Shown one piece after another: positions 44,450-57,854 of a stretch of 64,000 bases of DNA (positions within the stretch are counted from its first letter, which is position 1; every line of letters starts with the position of its first letter). Below the pieces are notes generated by a model that did no database searches, was not told the DNA's origin, and worked only from the letters and a program-made list of their open reading frames with translations. Made by a program: the position numbers and the translations under genes. Origin of the DNA: Ascaphus truei (Eukaryota > Chordata > Amphibia > Anura > Ascaphidae); the NCBI GenBank assembly GCA_036426205.1, contig CM071568.1, positions 38,826,960 through 38,890,959 of the forward strand. The letters are read 5' to 3'.

Positions 44450-47400
44450 CAAACTAATGACTCTTTTATTTGAAAAGGTTTTTTGCTTTGTAAGATTTGA
44501 GAGGATTTATGAGTCTGCATAAAGGGCACGCTTTCACACCTGTACATGCATTAAGTAGCCTTTTGGTTATCTCCCAACCAGGCTCTTGTTTGGCTGTGAT
44601 TGGAAATGGGCTGCGTACAAGTTAAGTCCTTGAGTGCTGCTGGTGTCTACAACCAACATACTTTGGATTCTCGTAAAGATTTTTTGCCAGATCAGAGGCC
44701 TCAGCAAGACCTGTGTGCCAATGTTGTTAAGAATCGTCTAAGTTCCTGCCATTGGTACTGAATTTACATTAAATTGATTGTGTGTATTCGGTATCTCTTT
44801 TGTCGAGTAGTTGATCAGTTTCTTTCTGACGTTAAGGCTCTATAAAATAAGCTTGATAAATCATTCTTATTGCGTACCCTCTTTCCCTACATCTGAGGTC
44901 ATATTTTGAAGGGTTTTGAACTCAGATAGGGAAGAGCAGTTTCGCTTCGACGTAATAAATGGGAACCTATCAGTATAATTATCTAGTAGCGTGCCTTGGA
45001 TTGTGAGTGTGCCATGTAAAGTGTGTTAGTGGAGGTCGGGCTTGACATGATTAGGTGCTGGTTTCCAGGTTTGCCTTATATTGTATTAATATAGTGATGT
45101 CCAAAAAATTCTAATTGTGTTTGCTCATTTGGATATTAGTTTTCAGGCTTTCGTTTTGTTTTTGTTCAGATAATGGATTCAATTCTTGTACCAGTTCCTC
45201 TGTCCCGGTCCATACTATAGGATATTGTCTACTATACTGACCCACCAAGCCCTCCACAGTATTGTGAACTTTCTCCTAGTCTTCACGAAGGACAGTCATC
45301 TCTCACACCACCCCGAGGTACAGATTGGCATATGGTGGGGCTAAAGGTAATCCTCCATGCAGTACCCTGTACTGGTGGTAGATAGATGGTTCAAAGAGGG
45401 AAAAAAATGGTGAGCGAGTATATGTGAGGAGATCCATGACCAAGGTATTGATGTGGTATGGTATCCTCCCCTCTTGCTCTTAGAAAGTACGCCAAGCTGA
45501 ACCCCATATGTTCATGTGGTTTATACCTGTGAATACAAGGCTTAACATCTAGCCCAACCAGAATGGTGTCAGTCCAGTTCCCACGTACATGATAGGAGTG
45601 TGGGTCAGGAATATAGACGGATATCTGCTAGTATGGACAGGACAGAGGAACTGTTAAAAGAAATTATTCAATCTGAACAAAAACAAAAAACTAAACCTGA
45701 ACTAACATTCCAAATGAGCAAAAACACAATTAGATTTTTTGGACCACTGTATCTAAGACCACTATAGGCAACATGGAAACAGCAGTAATAGCATGGAAGG
45801 CCGCACCGTACACTAACACACGTTTACTGGCCCAACAGTCTACACATGCCAAGGCACTTACCTAGATTAATATAAACTGATAGGTCACGTTTTAAAGGAT
45901 TCTAAGGCGAAATGCTCTTCCTATCTGAGTTCAAAAACCAGTCAAAAGATATGAACTCAGATTTAGGGAAAGAGGGTATGCATATAAGATTATAAAAAAT
46001 GCTTACTTATAGAGCTCGTAACGTCAGAAAGGAACGGAAATCCACTCGTCCACACAAAAAAGAAAGAGACGAGAAAACACAATCAGATTAGATGGTAAAT
46101 TCAGAGCCAAGGCAGGAACTTAGACGAATTTAAGCAAACATTAAGCACATTTGCTGGAGGGACTCTAATCGCAAAAAAATTCTTACAGAGCATCCAAGAT
46201 AAGGTGTTGTAGACGCAGCAGAAAGAACGTAACCAGGACTGACTTGTACGCAGCCATTTCCCAATCACAGCCAACAAGAACCCTGGTGGGGAGATGAACC
46301 AAAAGGCTATGGTAAATGCACTATGTGAGGTGTAGCAGCGTGCCCATTTAGCGAGACCCCTGGCGATGGAAGCCGGCGAGAGCGGAAACGCAAGCACAAA
46401 ACCCTTTCAAAAATAAAGAGTTCAAGTTGCCAGATATGTGGAGTCATTACCTAATGACTTGCGACTGTGGCATTGAGGTATGTGGTAAGACCCACAGACC
46501 TTTTAAGACATGTAATAGAGAATCTAGGCAAGGTCAGAAATTAGTCGACACAACCTCTGCCAGACACATCATCGAACCACACAAAGGTAACAACATGTTA
46601 TGAGTTTCACAAGCTATTGCACAACATTACAGCGAAGCCTGCACGAGGGGGTGAATGGGGACTAAAATATACTTGCAACGGGAAGCCGTGGATTATTTAC
46701 TGCAGGGACCCAGTCACCCCCCTTGGACCTTTAAATGGAAGGGGAAAATTTTTTTTCATGTACTCAGCAGTATTACAGTGATTTATTCTATCAATATTTC
46801 TGTAAAACTTCACTGTACGGCTAGGGTAGATATGGTAACTCTCACTATATGGATAGTGACCTCCATGTAAATTAAAAATGTGGTTACATTTATTTTGGGG
46901 GGTAATTTTTGCTCCTGGGGATCTGGGTATTACAGTTTGTTTAAATGAGACTAGATCGTATTGACTAGACGCGGATCATGTAAACTGTACATACATCCTA
47001 CATGTATACATTTGATTCTGTAGGTTGCAGGTAATGCCCCCGAAGGCAAGGACACCAATTAGCACATAATCAATAAAAACATCCTGATATTAAAATTCTG
47101 TATGTATAACAACTAACCATGTAGGTCCACTTGTAGAATTGTCATATAAGTAGTGGAAAGTAAATAGATAATGCAATGTCGTGAGAAGAAGTCACCCCGA
47201 TTCGGGACCTGGTCTGGCCAGGGTTAAAGCGCCAAGCTCTAATTGAAAAAGATGGTCTCAGTAAATAGCAATAGCGTGTGAAGACCTCCTTATAAATACT
47301 GATATCAGGATCGGAAGAGCAGCCTCCTCCCCCTGAAAAGAAGCGCGTTGACTCTGCGAACACACATGTCAGGTGATGTGTGATACGGACGATAACGAGA

Positions 47401-48350
47401 CAGTGCGTCAACGAGGAGCGACGGCGGGCATGTGACCGATACCAACACGGTTGTAACTTATTTCTTCTCCTGCTGGGGTTGCCCAAACCCTACACCTCTC
47501 CGGTTAGCAGCTACCTACTTGGCATCTCTATATATAGCCGTTTGCAATACTTTGCTATACAGTGCCAATACTTAACCTCTACTTGCATGATTGGTTCGCC
47601 GAAAACCCTTACCACTCCGGTCAATTTACACGAGAGCAGTTTACATTTAGGCATTTTCTATAAAATAGGTGTGTTTTGCGTAAACATCTATGGGCGGTGG
47701 TATTATTATAGGTTTGCTGTAAACCACTATGTTGCATATTACTAATGCAGAACATCAGTGACTGAAAATGAATTACTATTTGTATACAAAGCATGTTGCA
47801 ATATTAGTTGTGACACTATGAAAAACAATAGCCTTAAAGGGCTATATAGTTTTCACTGGGTTCGCTTGGCAGCTGTAATATAAGACAAATATTGCTATCC
47901 CAATGTGGGGAAAATCAGAGTGTGCGTCCTTTTAACCAGCGACAATACAACCACGGACTGTTAGTCCACGCATACATATACTACTAAATGCATTATAATC
48001 CCACTGTTAATATTTAGAGGATCTAACATGTATACTACCACCGCAGGGAAGATAAGGATATCCTCTGATAATATATACTAATACACGTAATTTAAATTGA
48101 CATATCCCTCTCCCCTCTCCATCACTCCTTGTGGGGAATTTATTTAATTTAAACCCTTTAGTGTATAATTAGTAATGTAATTGAAACTTTTTTGGTGTTT
48201 TTTGTCATCGCTTTTAGTTCCTGGACTAAGAGGATCTAATCTGTTGGCTTTAAGGAACATATAAAGTATTAGGGATGAGTGATGCAAATAGAGGGTGCTT
48301 TTGAACACCATTCTTCTCTGAGTTATCTCTTGATATATATGTTATATAAC
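44450..48350. mobile_element. PLE palindrome, second copy (partial)
   Basis: Equivalent of 27023-30808. The left arm lacks everything outside the linker region. RT and GIY-YIG blocks are recognisable at DNA level only, because gaps occur every few bases. The hammerhead-like motif near 47330-47375 is disrupted. Confidence 0.85.
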
Positions 48351-48889
48351 CTCCCTGCACTACCGTTTATTATAGGACTATACTATAATAAAGGTGCGCA
48401 GTTTTCAGTATGAAGTTCGTGGAGGTGGAGTCACTTCCCAGCCGGAGAAGGAGAGGAGCTCAGCCCCTTTCTGGGGATTTTTTTTGGAGGAGTCTAAACG
48501 ACTGTGCAATCAAAGAGCACATTATCTGGGGCCGCGCCATCCAGGGGTCTGGAAACCATTTCACAAGGATTTTGCAAATGTGTAATACCACCTGCAGTGG
48601 CTGCACCCAAAATAAGGATCCCTCTAATACTTGACTAAGGGCACTCATGACAGTAAGTGCCGAAAAAGTGGCTCGGCAGGTTCAAGAGGATGATTTGGGC
48701 GATTGTGCCCTCGCAGTATTCAGGAAGGGACGAATCCTGGCGAATCAATGCCGAAAGCAAAATGCGAGGTAGCCGGTGGGAGACAGTCTGTCTCACGCGT
48801 AACTGGCGATACGTCCCCCATACCAAGAAGGTCAGCAGAGAGAGATACGACACTTTCTCTGCGCAAGCGGCAGAATAAAAAATATCAAA

Positions 48890-49560
48890 ACAATTTATAC
48901 TCATGTGTGATGTGCAGGGGGTCACGGAGTTGATGAAAGCGCATTGGTTTCAAGTCACGGGGACCCCCTGCTTCCGGATACAGGCCCCTTTATGAGGTGC
49001 CGGATCCCTCTGCCATTTAATGTCCGATCACTGTGGACCGCGGCAGAATGTACAAAGCAGAGGGATACCGGCACACCATAAAGTGGCCTGATATCAGGAG
49101 CGGGGGGTCCCAGCACCTAAACCAACACAAGCGTTAAGTCCGGAGACCTCTGCAAGCATCTCACTGATGAGTAAAAACACATATGAAATGAACCAATCAT
49201 CCTTACCTTTGGCGCTATTGCTAATGGTCTGAGGCAGCAAGCATTAATGATATTTTATCAATAGTGTACGAGAGAAGCGGGGACCTGAGTGAACCACATA
49301 TTTGTGGATCAGGAGACCCCCCTGCTTCCCGAGTAATGCACCTGTCTGGGTCATGGGGTGCAGTGTCGACCGCACCTCTTATAAGAGAGCCCACAACGGT
49401 CTTGAGCACGTATAAAGAAGGCGAGCATTGGCCTCCGATGCCCCCTACCGGTTTGGCCTGTAACCGCGGGAAACAAATCAATGGGTGGTTCAGTTTAGGG
49501 ACCCCTGCTCTGCACAATATTATTAAAATACATTATTGACTGCTTCATTACCAATGAGGA
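48890..49560. repeat. Foldbacks A and B, second copy
   Basis: Gap-ridden equivalent of 31378-32045. Confidence 0.8.
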
Positions 49561-51232
49561 TAGGCCGATAAGGATGAAGGGGTAGGCATCATAACCATGT
49601 TATTGGAACAATGCCCCCAAAAGATTGCAATAAACAACATACACCCGTGTGCCCCAACAACCCCTATACCCCTTTACATATATTAACATTTTTGGGATGA
49701 CAAGCAATTGATACTAGAGGCGCGGCGGTGGCCCCGGGTGTTCCCACCCAAGCAGCCCTCAGAGTACCAATCTGTGCCCCCCAAAAAAATCCAAAAACAC
49801 AAATATTTACCATAAATACACCCCCCCCCTAACACATACAGTACAGTACAGTAATGTGCAAAATTACTATTAACACATATGATAAGAGTGAATGTTGCCC
49901 ATTTTTAAACATTAAAGAACAATAATACATTAATATATATTGAACTCACCCATGTCCGGCTGCCACGATGAAGGCCATCCTCTCGTAAACAATGTCCATG
50001 CCCCCTCTGATGCTGCAAACATAAACAAGAATAAAACAAGAATAAAAACAGCCTAACCCCTTAATACCATAGCGGTTATAACTGCTACAGTTCATTAAGG
50101 GGTTAATCCACCCTCACCCACCACTCGGAGGCCTAAATACCCTCCCCCACTACCCCCACACCCGTGAGGCCTAAACCACCTCACAAACAACCAGCCGGGA
50201 GGCCAACACATACCTGGGACCAATACCCCCCAGCACCCCAGTAACCACAATAAAAACAATACACGCCCCACAATAAACATATTATATTTATTACATACAT
50301 AACCACCCCCTGTGCCCCCCATAAATACATGATTATATTTTTACATAAGTGGGTAATACCCCAGGCCCACGGGAGTCCCCGGTGGGCCTGACGGTCACTC
50401 ACAGACTTACAGTATGCCCAGCACCTGGTTTCAAACAGGGTCTGGAGGGCTGCGGGTGGTCCCCACCAGGACGCCGCATGGTCACCAGGTGGTCCTCGCG
50501 GGGTCACCGTGGGCCACAATGGGGTCCCCACGGGTTAGGCCCGAGGCTGTCTGGTGGGCCCCCCTGTCAGACCCACAGGTGTCTGAGGGGCCTCGGGTGC
50601 TTCACACGGGGATCTGGGGGCCCTCAGGTTGGTCCTACAGGTCCGCAGTGCCCCACAGATGTGCGGACACTGGTTCGTCCTGAAGGTGTCTCACATGGAC
50701 CAGCGCCATTTACCCGTGAGAAGTCCGAGGAGAAGCAGGTGGTTCCATAGGTCTCCCGCAGACCTGAGGAAACAACCTGTATGTAAAAATACAATAAACA
50801 TTGTCCATAACATTAAATACATCAATCCGCCCCCCCCCCCACAACATTACAGTACAATATATGAAGCCCTCTCGACAGCAAAATCGTGTCCTCCGTTGCC
50901 AATAAAATACATAGCCAATTACATGCTATTATATCTGATATCAATTAACCAATTAATCACCTTAACAACGCCAAAGGTAATTAAGGGGTTTTAACCCACC
51001 TGTTCACCCATTCATTTGTACAGTGGCTTCATCATGCAACTATATAGGGATACGAGTCACCAGTCAATTTATAGTTCCGGTTTTAGTTCAAACAAAAATG
51101 TATGTTTTTTGATTTCCATAAGTGAATAAAAACCAAACATAAATCCCAAAAAAGATTTTCCCCTATGTTAAATAAATGTGTGTTAATTTTTTTAGATATA
51201 GATATTATATAAGATATAGATACAGCTAAACC

Positions 51233-53530
51233 CCGTTATAACGGGGGTCTCGGGTCCACCCCGAGACACCGCGTTACTAACGGGGTTCGCGAGAGAAAAA
51301 AAATGGCCGCGCGCTTTTAGCGCATATTCATCCCGCGGGACAGGAGATGGGAGGGGCATGTCCCTCCGCTACCCGCTTCCCATGTCACCGCGGAAGGCCG
51401 CGGGGCAGAAGATGGAGCGGGGATGTCCATCATGTCCCCGATTCCCCCTGTCACCGGGGAACAGGCGGGGGCAGGAGATGGGGATGGGGAATGTCCCTCC
51501 GTACCCGCTTCCCCCTGTCACCGCGGGAACTGGCAGGCAACATCCACTCCTACGCGGCCGCACGGCGCATGCGCATGCGCACGGCGAACGTGAGGGGGTG
51601 CCATGCATAAGTGTGCTTTGGAGACAGGTAAGCAGTCTCCGGAAGACCGTAACCCCCCCCCCCGCAGCACAGGGCCCTCGCGGGTTGTGTAAGTGTCTGT
51701 GAGTGTGTGTAGTGTCTGAGTGTGTGTGATAAGTAAGTGTAAGAGCGGAGCGGGAGGGGGAGGTTTTGACAGGGAGGGGGGGCGGCTTGGAGCGGAGGGA
51801 CCCGCGACTCTCCCCCCCTCCCTCCACGGAACTGCAGGAGGGAGCTGTATACTCTCCCCCCCCCTCCCTACACAGACTGCAGGAGGGAGCTGCTACATCC
51901 CCCCCCTCCCCGGACGCAGGAGGGACCAGGTATGTAGAACATTAAGCATGGTAAAAGCCTCGCTTTAATATGCTAACACTATGTGAACGTGTGGGGTATT
52001 AACAACAAATGACACAATCTGCCGACTGTAATCTATATTTGGTACAGAAATCTGCCTAGCCTCATTGCCAAGATGATCATCTTCATCTTTTGTTTAACAC
52101 AAGCTGTGTCATTTCTAGGGTCCCTCCCTCAGGGCTGCAGGAGGACCCGCTACTCTCCCCCCCCCCCCTCCTCACGGACTCGGGCTGGCAGCACTCATAC
52201 ATACACACATACACACACAACACACACACAGGCACTCACGCACTCATACACACACGCCGCGGCACACACATGCAGGCACTCACGCACTCACACACACACA
52301 CAGACAGGCACTCGCACTCACAACACAACCGCTAACCACCCACCCCGCCGCAGTACAGGGCCACGTAGCAGCAGCGCAGGACAGGGCCCCGCCACCCCCA
52401 ACCCCACAGCACAATGATATCCCACCCCTTACTTTGTGAAACAAAAGTCCACAAGACAGGCAAAATACATCTGTAAAGTGCAGTGTATGTTTATTTCTAT
52501 ATAATAATTGTGTGCAGTGTCAGTTGGGTGGGAAGTGTGTCAGTGTGTGCAGTTTGCAGTTGTGGCATAGCGTGTGTGCAGTGTGCAGTGTGGGCAGTGT
52601 GCATTGTGTCGGGTCATGTGAGCAAGAGCAGTGTGTCAGTGTTGCAGTGTGTGTGCGGTGTCAGTGTGTGCAAGGTCAGCAATGACAGTGTGGTGCAGGG
52701 TGTGCAGTGCTGTGGGTGCAGTGGTCAATGAGCGAGGTGTGTCATGTTGAGTGGGTGTGCAGTGTGTCAATGAGAGTTTGTGTCAGTGTGTGCAGTTTCA
52801 GGTGTGCAGTGTAGGGCAGGTGAGTTTGTGCAGTGGCATGTGTGTGGTGCATGTGTGCAGGTTGGGTGCAGGTGTGTGTGGGTGCAGTGTGTGTGCAGTG
52901 TGGAGTGGTGTGAGCTATGAGCAGTGGTTGTGTGCAGTGTGCAGTGTGGTGCAGGTGTAGTGTGTCAGTGTGTGCAGTGTGAGCAATGAGCAGAGTGCAG
53001 TGTGTGTGCAGTGTGCAGTGTGCGTGCAGTGTGTGTGCAGTGTGTCAGTGTGTGCAGTTTTGTGAGCAATGAGCAGGTGTGTGCAGGTAGGATTTGCAGT
53101 GAGTGTGTGAGTGTGGCAGAGTGTGGACAATGTGCAGGGTGTGCGTGTGTCAGTGTTGTCAGTGTGCAGAGTGTGTTAGGCACGTGTGGGTGCAGTGTGT
53201 CAGTGTGTGTGCAGTGTGTGTGGAATGAGGCAGTGTGGATGGTGGTGTTGAAGGAGGGAAATGTGTGCAGAATAGTCAGTGTGGCAGTGTGAAGTGTGTG
53301 GCAGTGTGGTACAGTGTGAGTGAGCAGTGTGTGTGCATTGGGCCGTGTTTGGTGTGACAGTGTGGGCAGATGTGAGCAATGGGCAGTGTGTGTGCAGTGA
53401 GGTGTGTGCAATGTGTGTGCGTGTCAGTTGTGTGCAGTGTGCGCATGTAAAAAATTAAATGTTTTTTTTTACGGGCCAGGGGGCGTTTATAACAATGCTA
53501 GGTGGGTATTTTATAGGGCGCTTTAAGGGT
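51233..53530. mobile_element. Pogo-like element, second copy
   Basis: The left terminus CAGCTAAACCCCGTTATAAC is intact at 51233. The right terminus lies in a badly scrambled stretch and is not legible. Includes the GTGTGCAG satellite (about 52505-53440). Confidence 0.75.
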
Positions 53531-56500
53531 GTTAGTGTAAATACATTTTCTTATTTTCATCATTAAATATTTCCACAGTGTGAACATGATCAGTGTGAGT
53601 TAGTACACAGTGCAAAAAAAATTAGTCATTTTGGTTTTTTTAATAAATCACTTATGAAATGAGAACCCCCACCCGCGCGGATAAGGGGGAAAGCTAAGAC
53701 CAAAAAAAAAAAAGTAACACACAGAAAGAAACCATAAAATAGTACTTTTAAACTAGGAGAGCCGGTGGGTAAGTATATACGAACAGAGCGATACCAGATA
53801 AAATAGGATAATAGCTCGGCATGGATAGTGAAGATTTAGTGACTGGAAAAATCATAATCTGATTGGCAATCAAAAGCATCAAATGCAATCAAAGATTTGA
53901 ATTGACATTGTATACATGATGCATAAAATCTGAGCACCAAGTACACTCTACCAATCAAGTGTAAACATAAAATATTTCAAAAGAAAATACAAAGAACCAA
54001 ACAAGTATACTATTTAAACCCAAGCAAGGCAGCCAAAAATTACCATTTAATTAAGACATCCCAAACACAATTAAAATACCTCCAAATAATACACAATTAA
54101 CTCTTTTAATCGTTTAAACAAAACCCATTCTGACAAAAAGTTAACATCTGACAAAATAGTAGTACCAAAATAAAACCACTAAACAAAGCAAGCCTCACCC
54201 TGACCTAAAGTACACCATTAGAACATCAAAAATGACATCTATCTAATTAAACATTACATTACACACATTTAACAATAGCAGCATATCAAAATAAATTTAA
54301 TAGTGCAAAACAAGCATTCCAACCAAATCATTTCTTACCCTGTATGTATTGACGATAGAGACATACATACATACATATATAACATATCAGTGGCAAGAAA
54401 TGAGAATGGAAAAAAATGTAAACATAGAATAAATGACAAAAAAACAGTTAAAGTTCCAAAAAAAACATTCTTTAGTTAACTTACCATTAGCTGGCCCCAC
54501 TCAACCGACTCCATTGAACACCAGCTCTCAACCAATCCATGCACATGCAACAGGAACCATAAAATAAAAAACCATAACAAAATAAACTAAGACTTTTTTT
54601 TTAATCCAAAACGTCTACAGTATATCTATGTGTTCTGTATCTTCTTTCGTGCTTGTTCCACTGGCCTTAGAGCGCGCGCCGTCAGTGGGCATGTCGGGGG
54701 GCGGGCCAGTGACGTCACAGAGCTGGTTCGCCCTTTTGGGCGAACCCTCAGTGACCGGCCTGCGCTCAGTAAGCGAAAGAAACGAAAGATTTCTTAAGCC
54801 ACACGCTTCCGGCGCTGGCGGAGCGTGCGCGAGCCTCTGCTAAAGCGCTTCATTGCGGCTGCAGGGGCTCAGTGCCGAGCAGCACGAGCCTCAGCACGGG
54901 TCAGCGCTTAGCGCTGACCTGCCCTAGGCCTTAGGTCTTTATGGTCCCAGCTCTAGATAAAAAGAGAGGGCTGTTTGGAGCCATGATATAAATGCCAGGT
55001 AGTCTTTATAGATTCAAGTGAGCAAGGGCTGATGTAAAAGCCTTTAAGATCCCAGTCGGGTATTGTCAGGCTGATGACGTTGTAAGAAGTTAGATATCAA
55101 AGCCTGTGGACTTTGGGGAATAAACAGTGGATGGCCAGGATAGGGGGGGTAGGTATTCACTCTGGTCCCGGTTCCTCTGCACTTCCCCCCCTCTATTACC
55201 CTCTAGTGGGTGTGTGGGGATAGTTGCGTGTGAGGGGAGGGTGGAAGGGGAGGGTGAGCACATCGCCGGAGACACGCTTGTGAGCACAGTACAGGGCGCC
55301 ACCATTTTAAGAAGCTTGCGCATGTGCAACAGAGCACCCGGCGGCATTAGAAGAATTGATTGCATGCGCAGGCATTACCAGCAGCCTCAGGGGACTGCTG
55401 CAACACAGTGACCCACAGCAGCCAATAGGGGCCGCCCAGGATCTCCTGCAAGGCGATTAGATACATTTCGCACTTGGCAAGCCACGCAGTCGGGGCTGGG
55501 ACAAGGAAGGGGTAGGTTGCATGTGCAGGGTCTGTGCACCTGCACAGGCCAGACTACCCCTGTTAGGCCACAGATAGGCCGCAATACCCTCAGCTTGTGG
55601 CTGCTGCGGGACAGGCCCATAGATAGGGACACTGTGTCTATAGCCATAATAGTGAGGGGCACAGGCAGGACACGCTGCATACCTGGATCAGGGTGATCTG
55701 GGACCAGATATAATCTGTGCTAAAAGAGACTATTAAGGTGGTACCATCCAGTAGGGAACCAGCCATCGTAGAGGTGGAGGCATCACGGTCATCATTGGAT
55801 ACGTGATCCCATGCATCATCTGCATGCCCTGGTGTGGAACATGCCCAGCAGGTACCTCATCGCACCAAGTTGCACCAACTATACATGGGCTAGTGGGGCA
55901 GTGCTGTCTCACACACTAGGTGGGGTGGTTGGTTCTGTGGACATGGGACAGGTCCTGTGCCCGGAGAAGAACTCGAGTACATGGGGTAGACTCTGCAGGG
56001 GTGTGGACACGGTGTTGGAAGGCACGGTGAGGGGTGCGGCCCGAAGGCCTAGTATTGCTGAGGTAGTGGTGCTATGTTTATAATTGTTTATGCATATAAT
56101 AAATTGTATTGTTGTACTACATCAGTGTGTATGGTCATATATAGTCCTGACGGGGCTATCCCACATAGTTAAGATCCCACCGCAGGTGGAGGCGCTGTCA
56201 CCCATCAAATCCATGTACACCCAGGCTCCCTGAAGCGGAGGTCAGGCCTCTTGTAAGACACAGGTAACCGCACCACACACACCATAGCCGCCATATCTCC
56301 ACAGGGAGTGGGGGAAAGAGGCGCATACACTTTTTAATTAAGGTTTGTACTTGCAGTAGCAAGAGTAACCAGAGTAATGAATGTCTGAGAACTTCCGCCA
56401 CCGTGTTATCCCAGGGCAACAGACTTATTTGGGCCCATGGGTCTGCCCATGGGCAATGAGAAGTCCAGCCTTCTTCCTGAAACACGTTTTTATTTCATTT

Positions 56501-57854
56501 TGCAAACTCTCACTGCTTTGCTTAAGAGACCAAACAAGTAAACTACCCCCCACTACCATATACATAATGTGCCATTGCAGGATTGTAAGCCAGTGACACA
56601 TACATGCCACAGAAAAGATTTATGATAAGAGCCCGTTCAGCATACCCTGCGTTTGCCTACTGCGTAGCATAATTTTACCATCTTTTACTGTTCTTTCGCC
56701 TTGTCCTGTATCAGCAACTGACAACATGTCCAGCTACCCCCCCACTGCTGAACCCAGCATCAGTTTGTAGCCACGAGACCTTCCAGTGACCATGACTAGT
56801 GCCTGCTCAATGTTCATCACAATTTGTTAAAGGAGATTTTAAAGATGGCCTGCAAGATTCGCGCGATTCAGGAGAACTAGAAAGGGGCAACGTGAATCAC
56901 TTGTCAGGTTTGATATCAGAAGAGAGAGAAAAAAACTTTATTTTTTTTAACAACAGCTTGAACTGCAGTTTTAATGCATTAACCTAGATTTTACAAAAGA
57001 AATTCAATTCCATCTTTACATTAATCAGGAAATACGGGAAGAAAAAAAAATGATTGGTAATATATCAATAACTAACAATACATGTAATTATTGTAATATT
57101 GTCCTAAAATCCATATCTTACATACCAATAATCTGACTCAACCTATCATTGCTCTTTCTTTTGTGTATGAGAAGAGATTGATCTAATCGCTCGCCTAGTA
57201 CAAAATGTAATGGAATTTTAGCTATGGTGCAAGGGAGGAGATAATATAGTACAGACAAATTGATCCTAAGATCAGAAAGATCTCCAAAAAATTGTACTCT
57301 ATGGCATTTGGGAAAAAATGCTGAACAGGTAAATCCTGCAGATCAATAGACTGCTTCGGCTTCTTTGGACTACACGATCAGTTCATTAAAAATGAAAACA
57401 ATATGGATAAAAATGTTTCAATGTCTGATGTACATGTGATCCTCAATAAAATTTAGTTGAAAAAAAAAAAAGATGAAAACAATAAAATGTATTACCATCA
57501 AAAAAATCAATGTCTGTGACACGGTTGTGAGTATTTACAGGTAATATAGTTATAATGTAGAATCCGTAGTGGAGTGGAAGTAGTTTAATGTACTTGGGAT
57601 ATTGGAAGCGTGTGGGAATTAGTTAATTGAGAAAAACGTGTTGGCACCTATGGTGAAGTTCAAGATTAATAAACCAAAATATTTTAGTCTAGTAGTTAGT
57701 ATTTCCTGGATGCCATGTTTGTCTCAAATTGTTCTAATGTGTAACAATGGTGTCTGTGGTATATTTGCTATGATCACATTTGCTTCTACATTAAGAACAT
57801 GTGGTAAAGTACCTATTTCCACTCAGTGAATGTACCAGTGAATAAGGTGGTTTT

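Noticed and set aside
52483..53411. Similar open frames in the second copy
   Set aside because: Same satellite, with gaps.
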